A program made the position numbers and the translations under genes. From the NCBI RefSeq assembly GCF_000376565.1, contig NZ_BARG01000013.1, forward strand, positions 1-64,000: DNA of 64,000 nucleotides, given 5' to 3'. The DNA comes from Streptomyces hokutonensis. Lineage in GTDB: Bacteria > Actinomycetota > Actinomycetes > Streptomycetales > Streptomycetaceae. The notes under the pieces were generated by a model. That model had not been told where the DNA came from. It saw only the letters and a list, made by a program, of their open reading frames with translations, and searched no databases. Below, piece after piece: positions 8,886-16,075 of the stretch (positions within the stretch are counted from its first letter, which is position 1; the number at the start of each line of letters is the position of its first letter).

Positions 8886-9026
8886 GTGAAGGTTCTCATC
8901 GGCGGACTGGCCGCCCTGGCGCTAGCCCTGTCCCTGGCTGCGGGACACGCACCGACCCAGTCCTCCGAGCGGGCGCAGGTGAGCGCCCAATCCGCGCCGG
9001 CCACCGATCTCATCGACTGGCCCTGA
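8886..9026 (+). CDS. Small secreted peptide, candidate signalling pro-peptide
   Basis: The 46-residue product starts with GTG at 8886, preceded by AAAGGA at 8871-8876. It has a lysine, a hydrophobic run (LIGGLAALALALSLAAG) and an AxA-type cut site near GHA/PTQ, so it should be exported by Sec. The remaining tail of about 24 residues is polar and ends in ATDLIDWP, an acidic-plus-hydrophobic C-terminus like those of Phr, PapR or SHP signals of RRNPP systems. It lies between two copies of the TTGCCAA array and directly before an HTH-TPR regulator. No homolog is recognised. A pathway precursor role is possible but the export signal argues for signalling. Confidence 0.65.
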   Translation: MKVLIGGLAALALALSLAAGHAPTQSSERAQVSAQSAPATDLIDWP

Positions 9027-9053
9027 CGCGTCAAGATTCAGAAAAAAGCGACC

Positions 9054-9083
9054 TTGCCAAATGTAGACAAGGTTTGCCATACT
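9054..9083 (+). promoter_or_regulatory. Second three-box operator, promoter of the XRE-TPR regulator
   Basis: TTGCCAA at 9054-9060, TAGACAA at 9064-9070 and TTGCCAT at 9074-9080 repeat the 10-bp-spaced layout found before the peptide gene; the middle box matches 5 of 7 positions. A promoter TTGCCA (9054-9059), 18 bp, CATACT (9078-9083) is embedded in it. The boxes fill the space between -35 and -10, as expected for repression, so negative autoregulation is likely. Confidence 0.55.
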
Positions 9084-9090
9084 CCTGGAC

Positions 9091-9118
9091 AGGGGGAGTC
9101 GCTGAGGCGACTCCCCCT
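9091..9118 (+). terminator. Strong 12-bp hairpin between peptide and regulator genes
   Basis: Bases 9091-9102 pair perfectly with 9107-9118 around a TGAG loop. Only two T follow. It could terminate the peptide transcript. It also lies at about +1 of a transcript started from the promoter at 9054-9083 and may then be a 5' stabilising or attenuating hairpin. Confidence 0.6.
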
Positions 9119-9201
9119 TGAGTGCCTTCTAGGGCCGTGGGCGCCTGTGCGGGGCGCCGCTGGCTTGACGTGATCATCACCCTCAAGGACGGATCTCACT
9201 C

Positions 9202-10458
9202 ATGCTGGAGCAGCCGAGTTTCGGCCGACGCCTGCGTCAGTTGCGACTGCAGCAGGGCAAGTCGCAGTCGGAGCTGACCGGACCCGGAATGTCGGCCGCC
9301 TACCTGTCCCGGCTCGAATCCGGGGCACGCCCCCCGACCGACCGTGCGGTGGCCTACCTGTCCGAGCAACTGGCCGTGCCCGTCGAGAGCTTCGCCCAGT
9401 ACTCCGAGAACGATCTCGCCGACCTGGTCATGACCCTCTCCTCCCGCCCGCAGGGCGAGCGGGACGGTGAGATCCGGGACCTGCTCAACGACGCGCTCAG
9501 CACCGCCATCGACGTCGACGCCACCACGCGCTGGGAGGCCCTCGACCTCTTCGCCCGCCAGCACTCGGCACTCGGCGAGTTCCAGGAGGAGCGCACCGTC
9601 CTGGAGAACCTGGACGTGATGAGCCGCGAACTGAACCGCCCGGCCCTGCACGTCTACATCCTCCAGCGCATCGCCCGATGTTGTCGCAACCTCGGCGACA
9701 TGGAGGGCGCCCGACGCTCGGCCCAGGAAGCGCTGGAGCTCACGCGGCGGCACCAACTGCGCGTACTGACCGCGGACCTGGTCCGCGCCAAGCTCCTGCT
9801 CATCTCCGCCGAGGCGGAACTCGGCAACCTCGCGGAAGCGGCCGCACTCAGCACCGAGGTGTGCGAGAGCCTGCCGCACGGCGAGGGCGCACTCGCCGCC
9901 GAGGCCTACTGGACGGCGTCCACCGTCCGGGCCAGGCAGGGCAACTTCAGCCAGGCCTTCGAGTTCATCGAGCGGGCGCTCGCGGCGCTGGACAGCCGCG
10001 AGGAACTCACCCTCTGGATGCGCCTCAGGCTGGCCGCGGCGAGCCTGTCGCTCCAGGCCCTGCCGCCCCGCCTCGACCGGGCCGAGGCCCTGCTCACCGA
10101 GGCGGAGCCCGCGCTCAAGCTCGCCGGCCCGCCCAGGAACGTACAGGAACTACTCCTCCTCAAGGCTCAACTCGCCTACCGGCAAGGCGACTTGGAGCGT
10201 GCCGCCGAGCTCGTCGCGGCTGCCGAGAACGATGTGCACCTGCTGACCTACCGGGACCAGATCCGCTTCCGGCTGCTGCGCGAGATGCTCGCCACCCGCG
10301 GCGGCGACCTCGGCGCGGACCTCCGGCTGCGCGAACTGGCCGCCCAGGTCCAGGCCGCGCGGATGCCCGACCTCAGCGCGGAGGTGTGGCGCGCCATCGC
10401 CGAGAGCGCCCCGCCCCCACCGTCGGCCCCCGCCGACCGCCCGCTCTCCCTGCACTGA
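9202..10458 (+). CDS. XRE-family HTH regulator with TPR domain (RRNPP-like)
   Basis: The 418-residue protein has an XRE helix-turn-helix at about residues 8-60 (LRQLRLQQGKSQSELT, then SAAYLSRLESG) and then a long all-helical region of TPR-like repeats to the C-terminus. Ala/Leu/Glu-rich pairs such as ALELTRRHQLRV and AFEFIERALAALD fit TPR helices. This is the layout of Rgg, PlcR and NprR regulators, which bind re-imported peptides through the TPR groove. The small secreted peptide gene ends 175 bp upstream. The likely task is to read that peptide and control the TTGCCAA promoters and perhaps the ligase cluster. Many Streptomyces XRE-TPR proteins have no known ligand, so the pairing needs proof. 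Confidence 0.85.
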   Translation: MLEQPSFGRRLRQLRLQQGKSQSELTGPGMSAAYLSRLESGARPPTDRAVAYLSEQLAVPVESFAQYSENDLADLVMTLSSRPQGERDGEIRDLLNDALSTAIDVDATTRWEALDLFARQHSALGEFQEERTVLENLDVMSRELNRPALHVYILQRIARCCRNLGDMEGARRSAQEALELTRRHQLRVLTADLVRAKLLLISAEAELGNLAEAAALSTEVCESLPHGEGALAAEAYWTASTVRARQGNFSQAFEFIERALAALDSREELTLWMRLRLAAASLSLQALPPRLDRAEALLTEAEPALKLAGPPRNVQELLLLKAQLAYRQGDLERAAELVAAAENDVHLLTYRDQIRFRLLREMLATRGGDLGADLRLRELAAQVQAARMPDLSAEVWRAIAESAPPPPSAPADRPLSLH

Positions 10459-10485
10459 CATCCCTGGCAGTGCCTTCGATATAAT
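10455..10485 (+). promoter_or_regulatory. Near-consensus sigma-70-type promoter before MFS gene
   Basis: CTGACA at 10455-10460 and a perfect TATAAT at 10480-10485 are separated by 19 bp. Such a -10 is rare in this GC-rich DNA. The start of transcription would be near 10492, about 170 bp before the MFS start codon. Confidence 0.65.
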
Positions 10486-10504
10486 CTGCCCAGTTCACTC
10501 TTTC

Positions 10505-10546
10505 GGGTCGACACCTCCGGTCATCAACCGGACCGGGTGTCGACCC
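10505..10546 (+). terminator. Leader hairpin: terminator or attenuator before MFS gene
   Basis: GGGTCGACACC (10505-10515) pairs with GGTGTCGACCC (10536-10546). An inner stem TCCGGT/ACCGGA closes a five-base loop, and TTCTTC follows. It lies 12 bp past the expected start of the TATAAT transcript, so it could attenuate the exporter gene. It could also simply end the regulator transcript. Confidence 0.6.
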
Positions 10547-10661
10547 TTCTTCATGTTCCACGCCGGCTCCGCCACCGGCACCTCAGCAGCACACTCCCCC
10601 CGCAGCACCCCGCACCGACGGGCCACCGTGCCCGCCGGTCCTTCGTCATGGAGTTCGACAG

Positions 10662-12056
10662 ATGACAGACACCACCCTGCCCATGCCTCAACTCCCGCCC
10701 CTCCGGCGGAACTCGGGGTTCCGGAACTTCTGGCTCTCCCGTGCCGTGTCCGGGCTCGGCTCCGCCGTCACCACCGTCGCGCTGCCCGTCCTGGTCTTCC
10801 AGCAGAGCCGGTCGCCGCTGCTGGTCTCCTTGGTCGCGGCGGCCGGGACGCTGCCCTACCTCGCGTTCGGTCTGCTCGCGGGCGCGGTCGCCGACCGCGT
10901 CGACCGGCGCACCCTGATGATCGTGACCGACTGCCTCAGCGCCCTCTGCCTGGGCTCGCTCCCACTCGCCCAGGCCCTGCACGCGCTCACGGTCGGACAC
11001 GTCGTCGTGGTCGCGTTCGTCTCCTCCACCCTCTCCCTCTTCTTCGACGCGGGCGGCTACGGCTTCGTCCCCGCCCTCGTCGGCAAGGACAGGCTCCCCG
11101 ACGCCAACAGCGCGCTCTACGGCGCCGAGACCGTCGTCCGCATCATCGGCAACGGCGTCGCGGGCGTCCTCATAGCCCTCGTCCACCCCGTGGGCACGCT
11201 CACCCTCGACGCCGTGAGCTTCGCCGGCTCCGCGCTGTTCCTTCGGGCTGTCGCCAACGGCCCTTCCCGCGTCGTCAGTTCGGGTCCCCGAACGAGCTTC
11301 CTCCGGGCCGTCGCCAACGCCCTTTCTCGCGCTGCCAGTTCGGGCCGGCGAACGGCCTTCCGTCGGACCGCTGCCAACGCCCCCGCCCACGCCACCACCA
11401 ACACCCCCGCCCCCAGTTCCGTTCCACGACCTGGTTTCCGGGAGTCTGTCCGCGAAGGCCTGCGCTTTCTGGCCGGGCATCCGACGCTGCGGGTCATGAC
11501 CGTGGTCGGCACCCTCCAGTCGTTCTCCGGCGGAGCCATCGTCGGCCAACTCGTCGTCTTCGCCGACCGCGTCCTCGGCATCCACGGCTCCGACGGCCGT
11601 ATCGGACTGCTCTACATGGCGTGGAGCGCCGGCGGCATCGGCGGCTCCCTGCTGCTGCCCCGACTGCGGCGCCGCTACGACGCCTTCCCGCTGCTGCAAC
11701 TGGTGCTGCCGGTCGGTGCGTTGCTCGGACTCGTGGTCGTACTCAGCGCCGACTGGCGGATCGCCCTGGTCGCGCTGGCGGCCTGGGGAACCGCCTATCT
11801 GGTCGTCCTGGTGAACACGATGACCTACTCCCAGGAGGTGACCCCGGCCGAACTCCAGGGCCGCGTCAACACCACCCGCCGGATGCTCTCCTCCGGCCTG
11901 GGCGTCCCGCTCGGCGCCCTGGCCGCGAGCGCCGTCACGCTCTCCGCCGGCATCCGGGCCGGCATGGCCACCGCGGTCGCCTCGATCACCCTGGCCGCGA
12001 TCGTTGTGTGGGTGGTACGGCTGCGCGGTCTGCCGGGAACGGCTGGCGGGGCGTAG
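10662..12056 (+). CDS. MFS transporter with repeat insertion in the central loop
   Basis: The 464-residue protein is an MFS_3-type exporter with about 12 membrane segments and the conserved loop ADRVDRRTLMI after the second. GGAG at 10650-10653 supports the ATG at 10662. Between segments 6 and 7, at about residues 193-250, an insertion of roughly 2.5 copies of a 20-residue repeat (LRAVANxxSRxxSSGxRTxF) makes the cytoplasmic loop longer than usual. The last 40 bases already belong to the 84-bp repeat array that follows. Its promoter and leader hairpin suggest regulated expression. Export of the nearby pathway product or self-resistance is possible but unproven. Confidence 0.85.
   Translation: MTDTTLPMPQLPPLRRNSGFRNFWLSRAVSGLGSAVTTVALPVLVFQQSRSPLLVSLVAAAGTLPYLAFGLLAGAVADRVDRRTLMIVTDCLSALCLGSLPLAQALHALTVGHVVVVAFVSSTLSLFFDAGGYGFVPALVGKDRLPDANSALYGAETVVRIIGNGVAGVLIALVHPVGTLTLDAVSFAGSALFLRAVANGPSRVVSSGPRTSFLRAVANALSRAASSGRRTAFRRTAANAPAHATTNTPAPSSVPRPGFRESVREGLRFLAGHPTLRVMTVVGTLQSFSGGAIVGQLVVFADRVLGIHGSDGRIGLLYMAWSAGGIGGSLLLPRLRRRYDAFPLLQLVLPVGALLGLVVVLSADWRIALVALAAWGTAYLVVLVNTMTYSQEVTPAELQGRVNTTRRMLSSGLGVPLGALAASAVTLSAGIRAGMATAVASITLAAIVVWVVRLRGLPGTAGGA
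11238..11397 (+). repeat. 60-bp tandem repeat inside the MFS gene
   Basis: Copies begin at 11238, 11298 and 11358 and share TCGCCAACG and CAGTTCGGG blocks. The period is 60 bp (20 codons), and the third copy decays. The repeat lies in the cytoplasmic loop region of the transporter. Confidence 0.88.
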
Positions 12057-12650
12057 GTGTCAGGGGTGTTTGCCTGGGCTGGGGCGGCGACAGTGGTACG
12101 GCTGCGCCGGCTGCCGGATCCCGCTGCCGGGGTGCAGCCGTCGGGCGGGTTCTCTCGCGGGCCGGGGCAGCGACAGCGGGTACGGCTGCGTCGGCCGACG
12201 GATCCCGCTGCCGGGGCGTAGCCGTTCGGGCGGGTTCATTCCTGGGCCGCGTCGGCAATAGGGGTACGGCTGCGCTGGCTGTCGGATCCCGCCGCCGGGG
12301 CGTAGGCGTCACGGGGGTGCTTGCCTGGGCTGGGGCGGCGACAGTGGTACGGCTGCGTCGGCTGCCGGATCCCGCTGCCGGGGTGCAGCCGTCGGGCGGG
12401 TTCTCTCGCGGGCCGGGGCAGCGACAGCGGGTACGGCCGCGCTGGCCGCCGAATCCCGCCGCCGGGGTGTAGCCGTGGGACGGGTTCTCTCCTGGGCCGT
12501 GGGCGGCAACAGCTGTACGGCCGGGCCATTTGCCGGATCTCCCCGCCGAGGGGTAGCCGTCAGGCGGGCTCTCTCCCAGGCCAGGACGGCGACAGTGGTA
12601 CGGCTGCGCGGTCTCGCGGAACCTGCCGCCGAGGCGTAGCCGTCACACCC
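12015..12650 (+). repeat. 83-84-bp tandem repeat array, eight copies, gene-free
   Basis: The marker GTACGGCTGCG (or a close variant) recurs at 12015, 12096, 12180, 12264, 12347, 12431, 12515 and 12598. Each unit also holds a copy of GGATCCCGCTGCCGGGG or a variant. The array starts in the last codons of the MFS gene and fills the whole space to the convergent IclR gene. I see no other gene in 12057-12698. Confidence 0.93.
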
Positions 12651-12698
12651 GGTCCCCCTCCGTGCATCAGGCCCCAGCACTCCCACCCCCCACCGGAG

Positions 12699-14369
12699 TC
12701 AGGACCGCGCCACCCGAGTGAACCGCCCCGCCACCCGCAGATCCGCCTCGATCCGCCCCGCCGTCGCCAGCAGCTCGGGCAGGATGTCCGCGACGTACGC
12801 CTCCGCCGGCTGGCGGGCCACATGCGTCGCCGTATTCAGCGCAGCGACGACCCGGCCGGTGCGGTCGCGGACCGGTACGGCGAGTGAGCGCAGGCCTGCC
12901 TCCAACTCCTCCTCGACCAGGGCGTATCCCTGGGACCGGACCTGCTCCAGGGCGGTCGAGAGCGCCCCGGGGTCGGTCAGTGTGTGCGGGGTCAGGGGAC
13001 GTAGGTCGGCCAGGGACTGTCGTAGCGTCGGCGGCGGGGCGTCGGACAACAGGACACGGCCCAGTGCCGTCGCGTACGCCGGGAAACGGGTGCCGACCGC
13101 GATGTTCACGCTCATCACGCGGCTGGTGGCGACCCGGGCCGTGTACTGGATGTCGGAGCCCACGAGGATCGCCAGGGACGCGGACTCGTGGATGCGGGCG
13201 GCGAGGGCGGTCAGGTGCGGGGTCGCGAGGGACGGGAGGGTGGTGCGGGAGAGAGGGGGGAAGCCCAGCGACAGTACCCGGGGCGTCAGGGTGAAGCGGC
13301 GGTCGCCGGACGGGGTCACCAGGCCGAGGTGCTCGTAGGTGATCAGTGCGCGGCGGGCGGTCGCGCGGGCCAGGCCGGTCGCCTGGGAGACCTCCGTCAG
13401 GGTCAGTTCGGCGCGGCCCTCGCCGAAGGCCGTCAGGACCGTCAGCCCGCGGGCCAGGGACTCGACGAACTCCCGGCCCAGTTCCTGCTTGGACGCGCCC
13501 GTCCAGGTCGCCAGGCCCGAGGGCGCGGCCACCGAATCTGGCTGGGGTGCCGCGCGCAGGTCCTCCTCCATCGCCTCGACCGCCGACCGCAGCCGCGGCA
13601 GCAACGTGTTCCGCAGATCCGCCGCCGTGTGCCGGCTGGTGTGGCTCACCACGCTCGCCACACACGCGATCGTGCCGGTGCGAGGGTCCCGTACCGGCAC
13701 GGAGACCGCCATCAGTCCCGGTTCGATCAACTGGTCGTCCAGCGCCCAGCCGTTCTCGCGGGCCAGGGCCGCCGACCGTTCGAGGTCGGGTGCGGGGGAC
13801 GACGGCGGGCGCGGGGGTACGGCGGGGAAGCCCCGGTCCTCCGGGTCGGCCGCCCGGCGCTCGCGCCAGCGCGCCCAGTCGTGCTCCGTCCACTCGGTCG
13901 CGAACAGCGGTCCCGGCGCGGTGCGTTCGGCCGGCAGCAGGTCGCCGATGCGGAAGCTCAGGGACATCGCGCGGCGGCGGGTCGCCTGGTGGATGAAACG
14001 GATGCCGTCCCGGTCGGCGACCGCCAACGACACGGACTCGTCCAGCTCGTCGGCGAGGGCGTCCGCGCGGGCGTCCAGGAGGGACGGCAGCCGCAGGGCG
14101 GCCAGGTAGGCGTTGCCCAGTTCCATGATCCGAGGGGTGAGAACCGCGTCCCGGCCGTCGAGACGGACGTATCCCATGCGGGCGAGCGTCGCGGTGATCC
14201 GGTCGACCGTGGAACGGGCAAGACCGGTGGCCCGCTCCAGCCCACTGAGGCTCAACGTGCCGCCCGCCTCGGTGAGTTGACGCACCACGGCGACCCCCCG
14301 GATCAACGGCGCGACCGCCTCGGCGGGCACGGCTCCGGCACGGTCGTCCAACGTGGTCTCAGCGGGCAT
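12699..14369 (-). CDS. Double IclR-family transcription regulator
   Basis: The 556-residue protein is two IclR units in one chain. The first winged HTH (LSLSGLERATGLARSTVDRI) and effector domain span about residues 20-270. The second HTH (LTLTEVSQATGLARATARRAL) and effector domain span about 300-556. IclR proteins normally have one unit of about 250 residues and sense small carboxylates or aromatic compounds. Fused forms occur in Streptomyces. Both HTHs look intact. No clear target gene is adjacent: the M6 protease gene lies upstream on the same strand and the repeat array lies downstream. Confidence 0.87.
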   Translation of the reverse strand: MPAETTLDDRAGAVPAEAVAPLIRGVAVVRQLTEAGGTLSLSGLERATGLARSTVDRITATLARMGYVRLDGRDAVLTPRIMELGNAYLAALRLPSLLDARADALADELDESVSLAVADRDGIRFIHQATRRRAMSLSFRIGDLLPAERTAPGPLFATEWTEHDWARWRERRAADPEDRGFPAVPPRPPSSPAPDLERSAALARENGWALDDQLIEPGLMAVSVPVRDPRTGTIACVASVVSHTSRHTAADLRNTLLPRLRSAVEAMEEDLRAAPQPDSVAAPSGLATWTGASKQELGREFVESLARGLTVLTAFGEGRAELTLTEVSQATGLARATARRALITYEHLGLVTPSGDRRFTLTPRVLSLGFPPLSRTTLPSLATPHLTALAARIHESASLAILVGSDIQYTARVATSRVMSVNIAVGTRFPAYATALGRVLLSDAPPPTLRQSLADLRPLTPHTLTDPGALSTALEQVRSQGYALVEEELEAGLRSLAVPVRDRTGRVVAALNTATHVARQPAEAYVADILPELLATAGRIEADLRVAGRFTRVARS

Positions 14370-14498
14370 CGGCTCTCCGGTACGGCGATCTCGGCAGCCC
14401 TACGGTAAGCCCGCGCCCGATGCGGTCACCGCCGAGCCTGCGACACCCGCTTCAGGAGAGCGGTGCTCAATCCCTTGAGCCGCGTCACCTCGCCACCT

Positions 14499-15782
14499 CT
14501 ATCGCGTCCGAGTAACCGTCACCCGATAATTCCCCGCCGCATCGGCCCCCGTCACCACCACCCGAACCCCCCTACGAGGATCGTTGAACGATTCCCCCGC
14601 AGTGAACGGCGCGTCCGACAACTCGGCGTGCACATTGGGACTCCGCGTGCAGCCCCCGCTGTCCCGGTGCGCGTCGTACACCTTCACCGGCCCCATCCCC
14701 GTGTCGACGTCCGCCTCCACCTTGTAGATGAGGACGCCGGGGCGGCACACCGCCTCGTCGTTGCCCTCGCGGGTGCGCAGTTCCAGGGCGTAGCCCGTCC
14801 GGCGGGTGAGGGGGACGAAGACGAGGCGGGTGCCGTCGCCGCCGGGGCGTTCCAGCGGGGTCAGGGTGTACTCCGAAGTGCCGCTGGTCATCGCGCAGTT
14901 GACCTGGGACGGGTCGAGCCAGCCGAGTTTCCACTTGTGCCAGCCCAGGAGGTCGTTGTCGGCGCCCCAGTCCTCGCTCATGATGTCCCAGTGGCCGACC
15001 GCGCCCCCGCCCTCCTGGGTGTAGAGGTCGGGCAGGCCGAAGACGTGGCCGTTCTCGTGGGGGAGGACGCGGTAGCCGGTGCGGGCGTAGGAGCCGGAGC
15101 CGTCGTCCTGGCGGGAGTAGACGAAGGAGGCGTTGGAGACGGGGACGCCGTCCGCGACAGGGGCCTCGGTGTTGCCGGCGAACGTCACCGAGAGGACGGT
15201 GTCCAGGGCGGAGGGGCCCGCGTTCGGGGTGACGAGGACGTTCAGGAGGTCGTACGACCGGAAGTCCACGGTCGGGTCGGCGGCGGTGACGATGTCCTGG
15301 ACGAGCTGCCGGTACCCGGGGTCGAAGGGCGCGCCGCGCTCTATGCCGTAGGACTTGAAGGGCTTGGGCATGCGCAGCCAGTGGTCGACCGGGGTCTCGG
15401 GGCGGTAGTCGAGGCGGCCGTAGGAGCTGGTGCGGAACCACTCCTGGGTCTGTGGGAAGAACTCGTGGTAGCGGTCCATGGCGGTGCCCTGGCCGGGGGC
15501 GTCGGAGAAGTCGACCATCAGGGTCAGGGCGTGGACCGTGCCGGTGGAGCGGGAGTAGCCGCCCGGGGTGGGGATGCCCTCGGACATCTCGGTGTCGAGG
15601 GGGCCGTTGATCATGCAGGCGCCGAGTGCGGAGGTGCGGGCGAGCGCGATCGGGCCCGCCGCCGTCGTGGCGCCCGGGGTGAGGTGTCCGGTACCGGCCG
15701 AGGTGCTGACCGCGAGGGTCAGGACGGTCACGGACGCGAGGGCGGCCACGCGGCGCGGGCGTATCCGACGGCTGGGCTGCAT
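14499..15782 (-). CDS. Secreted M6-family metalloprotease
   Basis: The 427-residue product begins at ATG 15782, preceded by GAAGGG. It has an Arg-rich n-region (RRIRPRR), a hydrophobic core and a likely Sec cleavage near residue 30-40. The zinc site is H242-E-N-G-H246, followed by GLPD, as in immune inhibitor A-like M6 proteases. A later MSEDW stretch resembles a Met-turn (DIMSEDWG). The protein probably degrades extracellular proteins. A longer in-frame start at 15944 would hide the signal peptide and is less likely. A Crp-type palindrome lies 148 bp upstream. Confidence 0.87.
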   Translation of the reverse strand: MQPSRRIRPRRVAALASVTVLTLAVSTSAGTGHLTPGATTAAGPIALARTSALGACMINGPLDTEMSEGIPTPGGYSRSTGTVHALTLMVDFSDAPGQGTAMDRYHEFFPQTQEWFRTSSYGRLDYRPETPVDHWLRMPKPFKSYGIERGAPFDPGYRQLVQDIVTAADPTVDFRSYDLLNVLVTPNAGPSALDTVLSVTFAGNTEAPVADGVPVSNASFVYSRQDDGSGSYARTGYRVLPHENGHVFGLPDLYTQEGGGAVGHWDIMSEDWGADNDLLGWHKWKLGWLDPSQVNCAMTSGTSEYTLTPLERPGGDGTRLVFVPLTRRTGYALELRTREGNDEAVCRPGVLIYKVEADVDTGMGPVKVYDAHRDSGGCTRSPNVHAELSDAPFTAGESFNDPRRGVRVVVTGADAAGNYRVTVTRTR

Positions 15783-15929
15783 GCATGGACCCTTCGCGCC
15801 ACGGCAGCCGCCGGTCTCGGGCTGCACCCTTTCGATCACCCTGTGTCGTGCGGTGCGAGGGCGCGCGCTGGAGGAGACCGACCGTGTGGTCGAGCGGGAA
15901 AAGGGGCCCGAACAGGGGTCCAAACGGGG

Positions 15930-15945
15930 TGTGACCCAGGTCACA
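15930..15945. promoter_or_regulatory. Perfect CRP-family palindrome
   Basis: TGTGA, six bases, TCACA is the classical CRP consensus and also fits the Streptomyces Crp pattern GTG-N6-GNCAC. It is in the divergent region between the M6 protease and the TetR gene, about 148 and 131 bp from their starts. Confidence 0.55.
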
Positions 15946-15973
15946 TCAAATGTCCCGCTGAGTGGGAAATAAC

Positions 15974-16030
15974 CGGGGAGCGTTTCCCCGTTTAGCCATG
16001 TGTCCGAGCGAAACGGGGAGTGGATCCCCG
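15974..16030. promoter_or_regulatory. Twin operators, probably for the adjacent TetR regulator
   Basis: CGGGGA-N5-TCCCCG occurs twice, at 15974-15990 and 16014-16030, exactly 40 bp apart, so both lie on the same helix face. The second ends 45 bp before the TetR start codon. Binding by that TetR protein is inferred from position. Confidence 0.6.
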
Positions 16031-16075
16031 GATCGCGTCAGCAGTCCAAGACCTTCAGAGCCCCAGGAGTACGCC

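Noticed and set aside
8886..9026. The 46-residue peptide as a precursor of a graspetide (ATP-grasp RiPP)
   Set aside because: It has a clear Sec signal rather than a leader, and the nearby ATP-grasp proteins look like small-molecule amino-acid ligases rather than graspetide synthetases. Not fully excluded.
11986..12686. Arg/Pro-rich minus-strand frames over the 84-bp array
   Set aside because: They are open only because of base composition; unit lengths of 81, 83 and 84 bp shift the frame between copies.
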